Source: DSNY01 sp016861185
GTDB taxonomy: Bacteria; Pseudomonadota; Gammaproteobacteria; Burkholderiales; Burkholderiaceae_F
DNA length: 7,484 nt
Assembly (NCBI GenBank): GCA_030263275.1
Contig: SZOR01000157.1
Location: forward strand, 1 to 7,484
Reading direction: 5' to 3'
Part shown: in pieces, positions 1 through 7,020 of the stretch
How positions within the stretch are numbered: the first letter of the stretch is position 1
Layout: each line of letters begins with the position of its first letter
Program-made: the position numbers and the translations under genes
Notes under the pieces: generated by a model
The model's input: the letters and a program-made list of their open reading frames with translations, nothing else
Told to the model about the DNA's origin: nothing
Database searches by the model: none

Positions 1-222
1 GCGGCCGAGCGCGTCGAAGGCCGAGGCCCGCGTGCCCGAGACCGCCACGGCCGTCGAGACCGCCGCCACGCTCGGCAGGAGCACACCGGCCAGCAGCGCC
101 GCTTCGTAGCCCGGACCGCCGAAGAGCGGAAGGAACCCGCTGCCCAGGCAGCCGAGACCGCCCACGCCGAAGCCGACGAGCAGGGAGCGCGAGCGGAAGA
201 GGGGCCCGAGCTCCGCCGTCAG
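1..222 (-). CDS. N-terminal part of an unidentified integral membrane protein (runs off the left edge)
   Basis: An open frame continues from the end of lon to the window edge, giving 74 residues. Two hydrophobic stretches, about residues 14-34 and 40-62, look like membrane helices separated by a short Gly/Pro-rich turn (FGGPGY). No ATG lies in this frame. The best start is a CTG at 222 that overlaps the lon stop (CTGA), with a GGTGAGG ribosome-binding-like sequence about 7 bases upstream, inside the last codons of lon. The next in-frame GTG, at 165, would cut away most of the first helix. The overlap implies translational coupling to lon. The layout vaguely resembles the start of ABC-transporter permease subunits, but this is only an impression and I do not name a function. 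That the frame is coding is fairly likely; the exact start is uncertain. Confidence 0.5.
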   Translation of the reverse strand, partial: MTAELGPLFRSRSLLVGFGVGGLGCLGSGFLPLFGGPGYEAALLAGVLLPSVAAVSTAVAVSGTRASAFDALGR

Positions 223-2615
223 GGTCGAGCCTCACCGCTGCCCGGCGGCGGGAAGGAGCGGTCGGACAGCGGACCGCGCTCCTCCGGGGACGCGAGCACC
301 AGCGGCAAGACCTCGTCCACGCGGCTCACGAGGTGGACCTCGAGGTCTTGCTTCACCTCGTCCGGAACCTCTTCCAGGTCGCGCTCGTTGCGCGCCGGCA
401 ACACCAGCGAGCGCATCCCCGCGCGATGCGCCGCGAGCACCATCGCCTTGATCCCGGACACCGGCAGGATGCGCCCGCGCAGGGTCAGCTCGCCGCTCAT
501 CGCCACGTCGGGCTTCACCGGGGTATCCAGGAGCAGCGATGCCACGGCGACGAAGATCGCGACGCCGGCGCTGGCCGCGTCCCGGGCGGAGCCGCCCTTG
601 GGCACGTGCACGTGCAGGTCGATGGTGCGCAGGAACTCCGGCTCGAGCTTCAGGAGCTCGGCCTTCGAGCGCACGAAGGAGAGCGCGGTGGCCGCGGACT
701 CCTTCATCACGTTGCGCAGGCCGCCGGTGACGGTGATCTCGCCCTTGCCCGGCATGCGAGTGACCTCGACGAGCAACAGATCGCCGCCGCTCGCGGTGAC
801 CGACAGGCCGGTCGCAGCGCCCGGGTGCAAGCGCCGCTCGGCGATCTCCGGGTTGTGCTTGTGCACGCCCAGGACCTGCTCGACCCAGGGCTTGTCCACG
901 ATCACGTCCTGGACGGTCTGCCCCTCCGCCAGCCGCACCGCTGCGTCGCGGCACACCGCGGCGATCTCCCGCTCCAGCCCGCGCACGCCGGCTTCGCGCG
1001 TGTAGTAGTCGATGATGGCCTCGACGCCCTCCCTCGCGAAGGAGAGCATTTCGGGCTTGAGCGCGTGCTCTTTGAGCTGCTTCGGGACCAGGAACTGCTC
1101 GGCGATGGCGCGCTTCTCCGTGCGCGTGTAGCCGGGCACCTCGATCACCTCCATGCGATCGCGCAGCGCCGCTGGGATGTTGTCGAAGTAGTTCGCCGTG
1201 GCCAGGAACATGATCGACGACAGGTCGAAGGGCACGTCGATGTAGTGATCGACGAAGGTGTCGTTCTGCTCCGGATCCAGCACCTCGAGCAGCGCTGCCG
1301 CGGGATCGCCGCGCATGTCCACGCCCATCTTGTCGACCTCGTCGAGGACGAGCACGGGGTTCTTGGTGCCGACCTTCTTCAGCGCCTGGATGATGCGGCC
1401 CGGTAGGGCACCCACGTAGGTGCGGCGGTGGCCGCGGACCTCCGCCTCGTCGCGTACGCCGCCGAGGGCGATGCGGCCGTAGCGCCGGCCCATGGCGCGG
1501 GCGATGGAGCGGCCGAGGCTGGTCTTGCCCACGCCGGGCGGGCCGACGAAGAGCAGGATCGGGCCCTTCTTGTCGCGCCGCAGCTGGCGAATGGCCGAAA
1601 ACTCCACGATGCGCTTCTTCACCCGCTCGAGCCCGAAGTGATCGGCTTCGAGCGTCGCGCGCGCAGCGGCGAGATCGATCGGCTTGTCTTCCGGCAGCTT
1701 CCACGGCAGCTCGGTCATCCATTCGATCCAGGTGCGCAGCATCGAATACTCGGCCGACTGGTTGCCCATCGACTTCAGCCGCCGCAGTTCCTTGCGCGCC
1801 TGCGCTTCGGCTTCGGCCGGCATGCCGGCCTTGGCGATCGCCTCTTCGAGCTGCGCCAGCTCCTCGTCGCCGTTGCCTTCTTCGCCGAGCTCTTTCTGGA
1901 TCGTCTTCAATTGCTCGCGCAGCAGGAACTTGCGCTGCCGGTCGTCGAGCATCTCCTTCGTGCGCTCGCCGATTTCCTGTGACAGCCGCAGCACCTGGAT
2001 GCGCCGGGCCAGCACCTGCAGCACGCGGTGCAGCCGCTCTTCGATGTTCACCGTCTCCAGCAGCGCCTGCTTCTCGGGCAGTTCGGCGTCGATCAGGCTG
2101 GCGGTGATGTCGGCCAGTTGCCCCGGCGCGCGCGCGGCCTGCAGCGCCTGCGCCAGCTCCGCCGGCGCACCGGGCAGCAATTGCAGGATTTCCAGCGCTT
2201 TCGCCTGCAACTGCACGCCGAGCGCTTCGGCTTCGGCGGAAAGCGCGCTCGGCTCCTCGATGCGCTCGATACGCGCGGCGACGAACGGGTAGCCTTCGAC
2301 CAGTTCCTTGACGCGGAACCGCTGCACCCCCTGGCACACCGCGTGGTGCAGCCCGTCGCCGGCGACGACGTGGTGCACGACGTTGGCCAGCGTGCCGACC
2401 GCGTACAGATCGTCGCGGCCGGGATCGTCGACGCGCGGGTCTTTCTGCAGCACGATGCCGAGCGGCGCCTTGTTCTGCAGCGCGTACTGCACGGCCGCGA
2501 TCGACTTGGCGCGGCCGACCGAGATCGGCAGCAGCACGTTCGGAAACAGCACGACGTTGCGCATCGGCACGACGGCAACGACGTCCGCAGGCAGTTGGGT
2601 CGGACTCTGATCCAT
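219..2615 (-). CDS. lon: Lon-family AAA+ protein with an altered proteolytic dyad (Lys to Met)
   Basis: The product is 798 residues, close to the 784 of E. coli Lon, so it is full length. The start is the ATG at 2615 (MDQSPTQ), preceded by a strong GGGAGGT site; an in-frame upstream ATG at 2657 lacks one. Domains in order: N-terminal Lon substrate-binding domain (about 10-210), a charged helical coiled-coil region (about 210-300), the AAA+ module (about 310-575) and the Lon protease domain (about 595-775). The ATPase is intact: Walker A GPPGVGKT 358-365, Walker B LVLDE with D425/E426, sensor-1 N475, arginine finger R487 and sensor-2 R545. In the protease domain the nucleophile Ser682 is present, but its motif is ARDAASAG where Lon proteins usually have PKDGPSAG. 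The residue 43 positions later, Lys722 in E. coli, is Met725 (codon ATG, plus-strand 441-443). Family membership is certain. ATP-dependent proteolysis is doubtful; an ATP-driven unfoldase or chaperone-like role is inferred. A canonical Lon may be encoded elsewhere in the genome. Confidence 0.95.
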   Translation of the reverse strand: MDQSPTQLPADVVAVVPMRNVVLFPNVLLPISVGRAKSIAAVQYALQNKAPLGIVLQKDPRVDDPGRDDLYAVGTLANVVHHVVAGDGLHHAVCQGVQRFRVKELVEGYPFVAARIERIEEPSALSAEAEALGVQLQAKALEILQLLPGAPAELAQALQAARAPGQLADITASLIDAELPEKQALLETVNIEERLHRVLQVLARRIQVLRLSQEIGERTKEMLDDRQRKFLLREQLKTIQKELGEEGNGDEELAQLEEAIAKAGMPAEAEAQARKELRRLKSMGNQSAEYSMLRTWIEWMTELPWKLPEDKPIDLAAARATLEADHFGLERVKKRIVEFSAIRQLRRDKKGPILLFVGPPGVGKTSLGRSIARAMGRRYGRIALGGVRDEAEVRGHRRTYVGALPGRIIQALKKVGTKNPVLVLDEVDKMGVDMRGDPAAALLEVLDPEQNDTFVDHYIDVPFDLSSIMFLATANYFDNIPAALRDRMEVIEVPGYTRTEKRAIAEQFLVPKQLKEHALKPEMLSFAREGVEAIIDYYTREAGVRGLEREIAAVCRDAAVRLAEGQTVQDVIVDKPWVEQVLGVHKHNPEIAERRLHPGAATGLSVTASGGDLLLVEVTRMPGKGEITVTGGLRNVMKESAATALSFVRSKAELLKLEPEFLRTIDLHVHVPKGGSARDAASAGVAIFVAVASLLLDTPVKPDVAMSGELTLRGRILPVSGIKAMVLAAHRAGMRSLVLPARNERDLEEVPDEVKQDLEVHLVSRVDEVLPLVLASPEERGPLSDRSFPPPGSGEARP

Positions 2616-2731
2616 GGCGACCTCCCGCTGTCCAATCTGGCGGCGGATGCGGGCCAAGACAACACCCCGGAAGCGCGGGATGCGGCGGTTCGGCTCCCCG
2701 GCTGCGCGCTGAATCGCGGCGGCTTTGGGGG

Positions 2732-2746
2732 GGCGCGCGGCGCGCC
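2732..2746. other. GC-rich perfect inverted repeat between the hemerythrin-like gene and lon
   Basis: GGCGCG and CGCGCC arms of six bases flank a three-base CGG spacer, 29 bases after the hemerythrin-like stop codon. On the minus strand the hairpin is followed by a run of C rather than T, so it is not a textbook intrinsic terminator, although it could still slow or end transcription. I saw no convincing promoter for lon in the 159-base gap (2616-2774). Confidence 0.35.
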
Positions 2747-2774
2747 GGTTGGGCGGGCGCCGGATGGACGGAGG

Positions 2775-3359
2775 TCAACCCGGCCGCGCGTCGCGCGGCG
2801 CGGCGATCTCGTCCCAGTCGACGCCGCGCCGCTGCGCCATCGCGCGGCCGACGGCGTCGAGTTCCTCTTTCGACAGCGCGCGGCGCAGGGCAGGGGCGAT
2901 CACCGTGTCCTCGATCTCGCAATGGCTGCGGTAGCGGCTGACGAACAGCGCGACCACCGCCTCGTCGAGCGCACCGGCATCGCCGCCTTCGATCGCATTC
3001 AGCGCATCGCGCAGGATCGACCACAGCCGGCCCATCTCGCGGTGGTCGCTTTCGAGCAGCGTGATCGCGTTGCGCACCCCGGCGGCTTCGCTCTCGGTCC
3101 TGCCTTCGAGCCGCTGCAGCAGGCGCGGAAACAGGTCGATCTCTTCGTCCTCGTGATGGCGCGGTGCGGCCTCGTCGAAGTAGCGGCGGATCGACACCGC
3201 GGTGACCTTGGCCTGCTCGTCGACGCCGGCTTTGCGCACGTGCTCGAGCAGTCGCTGCAGCAGCGTGCACATGCGCCGCACGCGGTCGTGACAGGCGAGC
3301 CACAGTTCGAGCGGCTGATCGAAGCCCGCCGCGGGCGTGCGAAAGTCGATGGTGCTCAT
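2775..3359 (-). CDS. Hemerythrin-like HHE cation-binding domain protein
   Basis: The product is 194 residues, probably cytoplasmic, with no signal peptide. Hemerythrin-like proteins are four-helix bundles that hold a non-haem di-iron centre and bind oxygen, NO or iron; in bacteria they often take part in NO or oxygen sensing and in repair after nitrosative stress. Likely iron ligands are H24 in the first helix, H68/H69 with E73 in HHEDEE, H106 in ESDHREM, and H146 with E150 in HCEIED. This order of His and Glu pairs is typical of the HHE family. The start is the ATG at 3359 (MSTIDF), with an AGGGAG site about 5 bases upstream; the frame stays open upstream but that part is low-complexity and Arg-rich. 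The gene has its own upstream region with an FNR-like box and a plausible -10 element, which fits regulation by oxygen or NO. It lies downstream of the nnrS operon, supporting a role in the same stress response. The precise function is unknown. Confidence 0.88.
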   Translation of the reverse strand: MSTIDFRTPAAGFDQPLELWLACHDRVRRMCTLLQRLLEHVRKAGVDEQAKVTAVSIRRYFDEAAPRHHEDEEIDLFPRLLQRLEGRTESEAAGVRNAITLLESDHREMGRLWSILRDALNAIEGGDAGALDEAVVALFVSRYRSHCEIEDTVIAPALRRALSKEELDAVGRAMAQRRGVDWDEIAAPRDARPG

Positions 3360-3425
3360 GAATCTCCCTGTTCTCGGCGGGCGGCCGGAATTCGAGTCCC
3401 GTTGTCGGCCCGCGCGAGCGGCAAA

Positions 3426-3465
3426 ACTATGCGGCAGGGTATCGCGCCGCTTTGACCCAGCGCAA
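3426..3465 (-). promoter_or_regulatory. Putative FNR/DNR-type operator and promoter of the hemerythrin-like gene
   Basis: A 14-base dyad at 3452-3465, TTGACccagCGCAA on the plus strand, matches 7 of 10 fixed positions of the FNR/DNR consensus TTGAT-N4-ATCAA. It is centred near 3458.5. On the minus strand a CATAGT sequence (3426-3431), a 4 of 6 match to TATAAT, is centred 30 bases further on. This is close to the spacing expected when such an activator binds at about -41.5. The predicted transcript would start about 60 bases before the ATG at 3359. The site is imperfect, so this is a moderate-confidence call. The rest of the 3360-3509 gap shows no other clear signal. Confidence 0.42.
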
Positions 3466-3509
3466 ACGCCGGGCGACCGAAATCTATTCCGAGGGGACAA
3501 CCCATCCCT

Positions 3510-3887
3510 TCAGAGGCCGAGGGCGGGACTGCGCGTCAGCGCCACGCCGACGATGTACGCATAAGTTCCTACGGCGGCGGCGAAGGCGACGCCGCGGATC
3601 GCGCGCGTGCGACCGCGTTTCAGAGCGATCGAGCCGAGCACGACGTAGGCGACGAGCGCGCCGATCTTGGTTGCGAGCCACGGGTGCGCGAGCGGCGAGA
3701 TGTGCGCGATCACCGCCATCGTCACGCCGGCGGCGAGCAGCATCGTATCGATCAGGTGCGGTGCAACGCGCGCGAAGCGCGTCGCGGCGAGCGGCGAGTC
3801 GGCCAGCATCAGCGCGCCGCGCAGCAGGAAGCCGGCGCCGCTGGCGATCACGCACGCGATGTGGATCGTCTTGAGCGCGGAGTACAT
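3510..3887 (-). CDS. SirB-family small integral membrane protein
   Basis: The product is 125 residues and very hydrophobic, with about four predicted membrane helices (roughly 5-27, 44-62, 72-90 and 98-117). It carries hallmarks I associate with the SirB family: an N-terminal LKTIHI segment, GFLLRG at 19-24, an APHLIDT segment at 42-48, LATKI at 71-75, ALKRGRTR at 88-95 and a terminal ALTRSP. SirB was named as an up-regulator of invasion gene expression in Salmonella, but its biochemical activity is not established. The ATG at 3887 overlaps the nnrS stop as TGATG, so it is almost certainly the last gene of that operon and translationally coupled to nnrS. This pairing suggests a membrane role linked to NnrS, which is inference. 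A much longer open frame continues upstream but contains no family features. Confidence 0.88.
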   Translation of the reverse strand: MYSALKTIHIACVIASGAGFLLRGALMLADSPLAATRFARVAPHLIDTMLLAAGVTMAVIAHISPLAHPWLATKIGALVAYVVLGSIALKRGRTRAIRGVAFAAAVGTYAYIVGVALTRSPALGL

Positions 3888-5197
3888 CAACCCGGGCGGC
3901 CGTCGATGCGCGGCTTCAGATAGATCGGCAGGCTCCGTGCCGCCCAGGTGACGAAGACCACGCACCACAGCGCGATCGCCGCAGGCGTCAGCCATACGCC
4001 CTGCGCGGGTGCTGCGTCCACGAGCACGCGCGCGAGCACGGCGATCTGCAGCACCCAGAACAGCACCCAGGTCGGATGATCGGCGGCGAGCGTGCGGCCG
4101 CCGTGGCCGGCGGTCACGCGCGTGACCATCGCCAGCAGCACGGTGCCGAAGAAACCCATGGTCAGCGCGTGCAGCGGCGCAAGCCCGATCGACGCGGCCG
4201 GCGCGTCGAGCAGCACGACGGCCTGGTTCCACGCGTACAGCGCGAAGGCGATGCCGAGCCAGAAGAAGCCGAGATGCAGCATCGCCAGCAGCCGGTTGCG
4301 CAGGCTCTGCACGACACCCCAGCGCCAGGCGACGAAAAACAGCAGCGCCGCGCCGACGACATCGACCGCGAGCCGCAGCGCCTGGATCGACTTCGACGGC
4401 AGCAGCACGCCCGCCACCGGCAGCAGTCCGTGCGCGATCACGATCGACACGAACGCGGCGAGCAGCCACAGCGGCCGCCAGGCGTCGAGGAAGGGCACGA
4501 CGCTCGCCGTGAAGAACGGGATCAGCCGGTGCGCGACGGTCACGTACACCGGCGCGATGAAAAGCCAGATCGACAGCATCTCGGCCGTGTGGACCCACGC
4601 GACCGACAGCTGCGCCGCGCCCCAGGCGAAGGCCGGATGCGCGAGCGCGCCCAGCGAGAAGAACGCGAGCACCAGCCGCGCATGCACCTGGTCGTCGAGC
4701 CGGCTTGCACGCACCAGTCGGAAGAAGCGCCACAGCAGCGCCGCCCAGCCGGCGGCCATCGCGAGCGCGCCGGCGGCGACGACCCAGGTGCCGACATGCG
4801 CGCCGGCCAGCGCGAGCGCGAAGCCGACGAAAGCCAGTGCGCCGGACGGCATCAGCGTGCGGGTTTCGGGCGGCACGACGTTCAGCCACTTCGGTCCCGC
4901 GGTGAACAGGAAGCCGAACATGAAGAACGGCAGGAAGCCGTTGGCCATCGTCCAGCCGTGCAGCCACGACGGCGGCAGAGCGAGCGCCACCGGCGCGCCG
5001 AGCGCGCGCGCCCAGAGCTGCACGAGCCACCACAGCGACGCCGTTATCAGCCCGAGCATGCCGAGGAAGAAGAAGTAGCGGTGCGGCGCGACCGCGAGCC
5101 AGCGCAGCGAGGCGCGGCCCGGCGGCGCCGCGTTCGCCTGCACGGCCACCGGGATCACGCGCTTGGTTTCGCCGTTGCGGGTCGGTGTCGTCGACAT
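3887..5197 (-). CDS. nnrS: NnrS family membrane protein (nitric oxide stress)
   Basis: The product is 436 residues with about twelve hydrophobic segments and a cytoplasmic-looking N-terminal tail of some 35 residues. NnrS is a haem- and copper-containing membrane protein first described in denitrifying Rhodobacter sphaeroides; it relieves nitric oxide stress and its genes are commonly controlled by NO-sensing CRP/FNR-type regulators. Family signatures are APHRYFFFLG at 37-46, WTMANGFLPFFMFGFLFTAG at 82-101, AHRLIPFF at 222-229, LHALTMGFFGT at 342-352 and the TRVTAGHGGR block at 359-368. Candidate metal or haem ligands are H39, H80, H203, H223, H308, H343 and H365. I chose the ATG at 5197; a TTG at 5227 would add ten residues, and neither start has a strong ribosome-binding site. 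It sits 63 bases after the nitronate monooxygenase gene and overlaps the SirB gene, in an operon preceded by an FNR/DNR-like box. Confidence 0.93.
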   Translation of the reverse strand: MSTTPTRNGETKRVIPVAVQANAAPPGRASLRWLAVAPHRYFFFLGMLGLITASLWWLVQLWARALGAPVALALPPSWLHGWTMANGFLPFFMFGFLFTAGPKWLNVVPPETRTLMPSGALAFVGFALALAGAHVGTWVVAAGALAMAAGWAALLWRFFRLVRASRLDDQVHARLVLAFFSLGALAHPAFAWGAAQLSVAWVHTAEMLSIWLFIAPVYVTVAHRLIPFFTASVVPFLDAWRPLWLLAAFVSIVIAHGLLPVAGVLLPSKSIQALRLAVDVVGAALLFFVAWRWGVVQSLRNRLLAMLHLGFFWLGIAFALYAWNQAVVLLDAPAASIGLAPLHALTMGFFGTVLLAMVTRVTAGHGGRTLAADHPTWVLFWVLQIAVLARVLVDAAPAQGVWLTPAAIALWCVVFVTWAARSLPIYLKPRIDGRPG

Positions 5198-5260
5198 GCG
5201 TGTATCGGGTGCAACTCGTACGGGCAATGCTGCCCGACGTTCTGTTCGGTCGCACCGCCC

Positions 5261-6466
5261 TCAGGCGGCGGCGACGACCGGCTCGCCCAGCAGGAAGGCG
5301 ATCAGATCGCGCACCGGCCGGATCTGGGCGCCGAAAGGCAGCTTGCCCGCCCCGCGGAAGAACAGACCGTGCTTGACGTCGCCGCGCAGCGCCGCGGCAA
5401 GCTGGTGGTCGATGCAGAACTGGCCGAACTTGGCGATGCCGTCGCGCAGCCCGCATTGCGCGAGGCAGTCGAACACCATCGTGCAGCGCGGTTTGGCGCC
5501 GCGCTGGGCTGCCTTGGCCTGCAACTTCGGCGCGAGCCTCAGGTAGTTCTCCAGCCACGGCGTGCGCACCGCGCGCGCGGGCAGGCCGGCCACGCTGATG
5601 AACTCGACGATGTCCTCGGGCTTCGCGCCGGCTAGCACGCGCTTGAACTCCGGATGCGCGTCGCCTTCTTCGGTCACCGCGAACGCGGTGCCGAGCTGCA
5701 CGGCGGCCGCGCCGAGCGCGATCAGCTCGCGCACGCGCTGCGGCGTGTTGATGCCGCCGGCGGCGATCAGCGGCACGCGGTCCTCGGCGCCGAGCGCGCG
5801 CAGCGCGGCGCGCGCTTCGGGAATCACGTTCTCGAACTCGAAGCGGGCGTCGCCGAGTTCCTCGATGCGCGCCGCGCCGAGGTGGCCGCCGGCGTGCTTC
5901 GGATGTTCGATGACGATCGCGTCGGGCAGCCGCCCCTTGCGCTCCCACTTCTTCAGGATCAGCGCGACACCCCGCGCGTCCGACAGGATCGGGATCAGCG
6001 CGACCTTCGGAAAGTCCGCCGCGAGTTCGGGCAGGTCGAGCGGCAGCCCCGCGCCGACGACCACCGCGTCGATGCCGCTTTCGCATGCGCGCGTCACGTA
6101 AGGCGCGTATTCGGCCACGGCGCGCATCACGTTGACCGCCAGCAGTCCGCGTCCCTGCGCGATTGCGCGCGCCGCCTTGATCTCGCGGTCGAGCGCCTCG
6201 AGGTTGGCGGCGTTGATCTTCGCCTTGGCTTCGGGTCCGGTGCCGATGCGCGTGGTGCGCTCCATCAGGTCCGGGTGATGCCGGCGCAGATCGACCGAAG
6301 ACAGCGTACCGACGGCGTTCAGGCTGGCGACCGTGCCCGCCAAGCGGTGCGCCGAGACGCCCACGCCCATGCCGCCCTGCACGATCGGCAGCACTTCGCG
6401 CCCGGCGAGTTTCAGCGGCGGCAGCGCGGGCGGCGCCGTTCCGCGTGCAGCGTCGGCGGCGTTCAT
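5261..6466 (-). CDS. Nitronate monooxygenase-like FMN protein, long form with C-terminal cysteine cluster
   Basis: The product is 401 residues with an FMN-dependent TIM-barrel of the nitronate monooxygenase (formerly 2-nitropropane dioxygenase) family. These enzymes oxidise alkyl nitronates with oxygen to a carbonyl compound and nitrite. Visible motifs are the N-terminal VQGGMGVGVS loop (29-38), VNVM (111-114), VVVGAGLP (135-142), the AGGHLG motif (192-197) whose H195 matches the proposed catalytic His, AAGGI (235-239) and the phosphate-binding GAAAVQLGTAF (252-262). About 70 C-terminal residues lie outside the minimal barrel and contain C328, C334, C338 and C351, a pattern that could hold a metal or Fe-S centre. 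The ATG at 6466 overlaps the stop of the preceding DGC gene (ATGA), so the start is firm and translation is probably coupled. Other FMN enzymes of this superfamily, such as FabK-type enoyl-ACP reductases, look similar, so the substrate is not certain. The nnrS neighbour favours nitro or NO-derived compounds. Confidence 0.85.
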   Translation of the reverse strand: MNAADAARGTAPPALPPLKLAGREVLPIVQGGMGVGVSAHRLAGTVASLNAVGTLSSVDLRRHHPDLMERTTRIGTGPEAKAKINAANLEALDREIKAARAIAQGRGLLAVNVMRAVAEYAPYVTRACESGIDAVVVGAGLPLDLPELAADFPKVALIPILSDARGVALILKKWERKGRLPDAIVIEHPKHAGGHLGAARIEELGDARFEFENVIPEARAALRALGAEDRVPLIAAGGINTPQRVRELIALGAAAVQLGTAFAVTEEGDAHPEFKRVLAGAKPEDIVEFISVAGLPARAVRTPWLENYLRLAPKLQAKAAQRGAKPRCTMVFDCLAQCGLRDGIAKFGQFCIDHQLAAALRGDVKHGLFFRGAGKLPFGAQIRPVRDLIAFLLGEPVVAAA

Positions 6467-6894
6467 GCGGGCGACTCCTCGTGAGTTTCGGTTTCCGAGA
6501 CGGCAATCTCGGTCTCGGTGGCGAGGGCCGGCCGCGCGCGCACGAGGTCGCGCACCGCGCCGAACACGCGTTCGGCCTCGGCCGGGTCGAAGTCGGCGTG
6601 ATAGCGCTTCTTGACGCCGTAATCGGACAGAAGGAAATACATGTCGGCGCGCACGCCGTGGCGCGCCAGCGAATGCTTGACGCAGGCGAGTGCGCAGCCG
6701 TCGAGCGCGACGATCGGCCGCCCCGACTTGGCGGTGCGCACCAGCGGGGGCACATCGCCGCCGACGCCGGCGATGCACGACATCTCGGCGGCGCCGTCGC
6801 GGTCGAGCTTCAGCGCGACCGCGTTGGCGAGTTGCGCGGCGCTCGAGCAGCCCGAGCAGGAATAAACGAGGGGCCTTGAACGTCGATGCGACAT
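6463..6894 (-). CDS. DGC-domain putative metal-binding protein
   Basis: The product is 143 residues and cytoplasmic. It matches the DGC-domain family of putative zinc-binding proteins, named for a conserved Asp-Gly-Cys. Visible features are YSCSGC with C13 and C16, EMSCIAGVG with C40, and ALDGCALAC with C67 and C71. These five cysteines could bind zinc or an Fe-S cluster. The last 25 residues (about 119-143) are Glu/Thr-rich and probably disordered. The ATG at 6894 is chosen because the family similarity begins right after it; an AAGGG lies about 13 bases upstream, so the ribosome-binding site is weak. It is the first gene of the operon and overlaps the flavoprotein gene as ATGA. The family's function is unknown. 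Its position suggests an accessory role for the flavoprotein or nitrogen-oxide metabolism, which is inference. Confidence 0.82.
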   Translation of the reverse strand: MSHRRSRPLVYSCSGCSSAAQLANAVALKLDRDGAAEMSCIAGVGGDVPPLVRTAKSGRPIVALDGCALACVKHSLARHGVRADMYFLLSDYGVKKRYHADFDPAEAERVFGAVRDLVRARPALATETEIAVSETETHEESPA

Positions 6895-7020
6895 CGCTTG
6901 AAAGAACCCTTGGAAAAGCGCGCTGCAGCGCGCGGCGCGCCGGGGCGCGGAAACGGGAGGCGGTTCGGCCGCCCTGGGCCGGCCCTGAACCAATGCCCGC
7001 GAGTCTGCCCGACCGGTCGA

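Noticed and set aside
333..1406. A 357-codon open frame on the plus strand opposite lon (similarly 1428-1982 and 2028-3455)
   Set aside because: The translations are His/Arg/Leu/Gln-rich mirror products of conserved minus-strand genes, with no recognisable domain.
2616..2774. Heat-shock (sigma-32) or sigma-54 promoter for lon
   Set aside because: I looked for CTTGAA/CCCCAT-like and TGGC-N8-TTGC-like pairs on the minus strand and found only partial half-matches without correct spacing.
232..3303. A 1023-codon open frame on the minus strand crossing lon and the hemerythrin-like gene
   Set aside because: Its translation is an Arg/Ala/Gly/Pro-rich low-complexity chain with no family motifs, in a different frame from two clear genes. 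Such stop-free shadows are usual at this GC content.
4076..5635. A 519-codon plus-strand open frame opposite nnrS
   Set aside because: It is Arg/Gln/His-rich, has no family motif, and is antisense to a well-supported membrane protein gene.
3888..6755. Long upstream extension of the SirB frame through nnrS and the flavoprotein gene, apparently one 1081-residue protein
   Set aside because: Only the last 125 residues have family features. The rest is an out-of-frame shadow of nnrS and the nitronate monooxygenase gene. The ATG in the TGATG overlap is the proper start.
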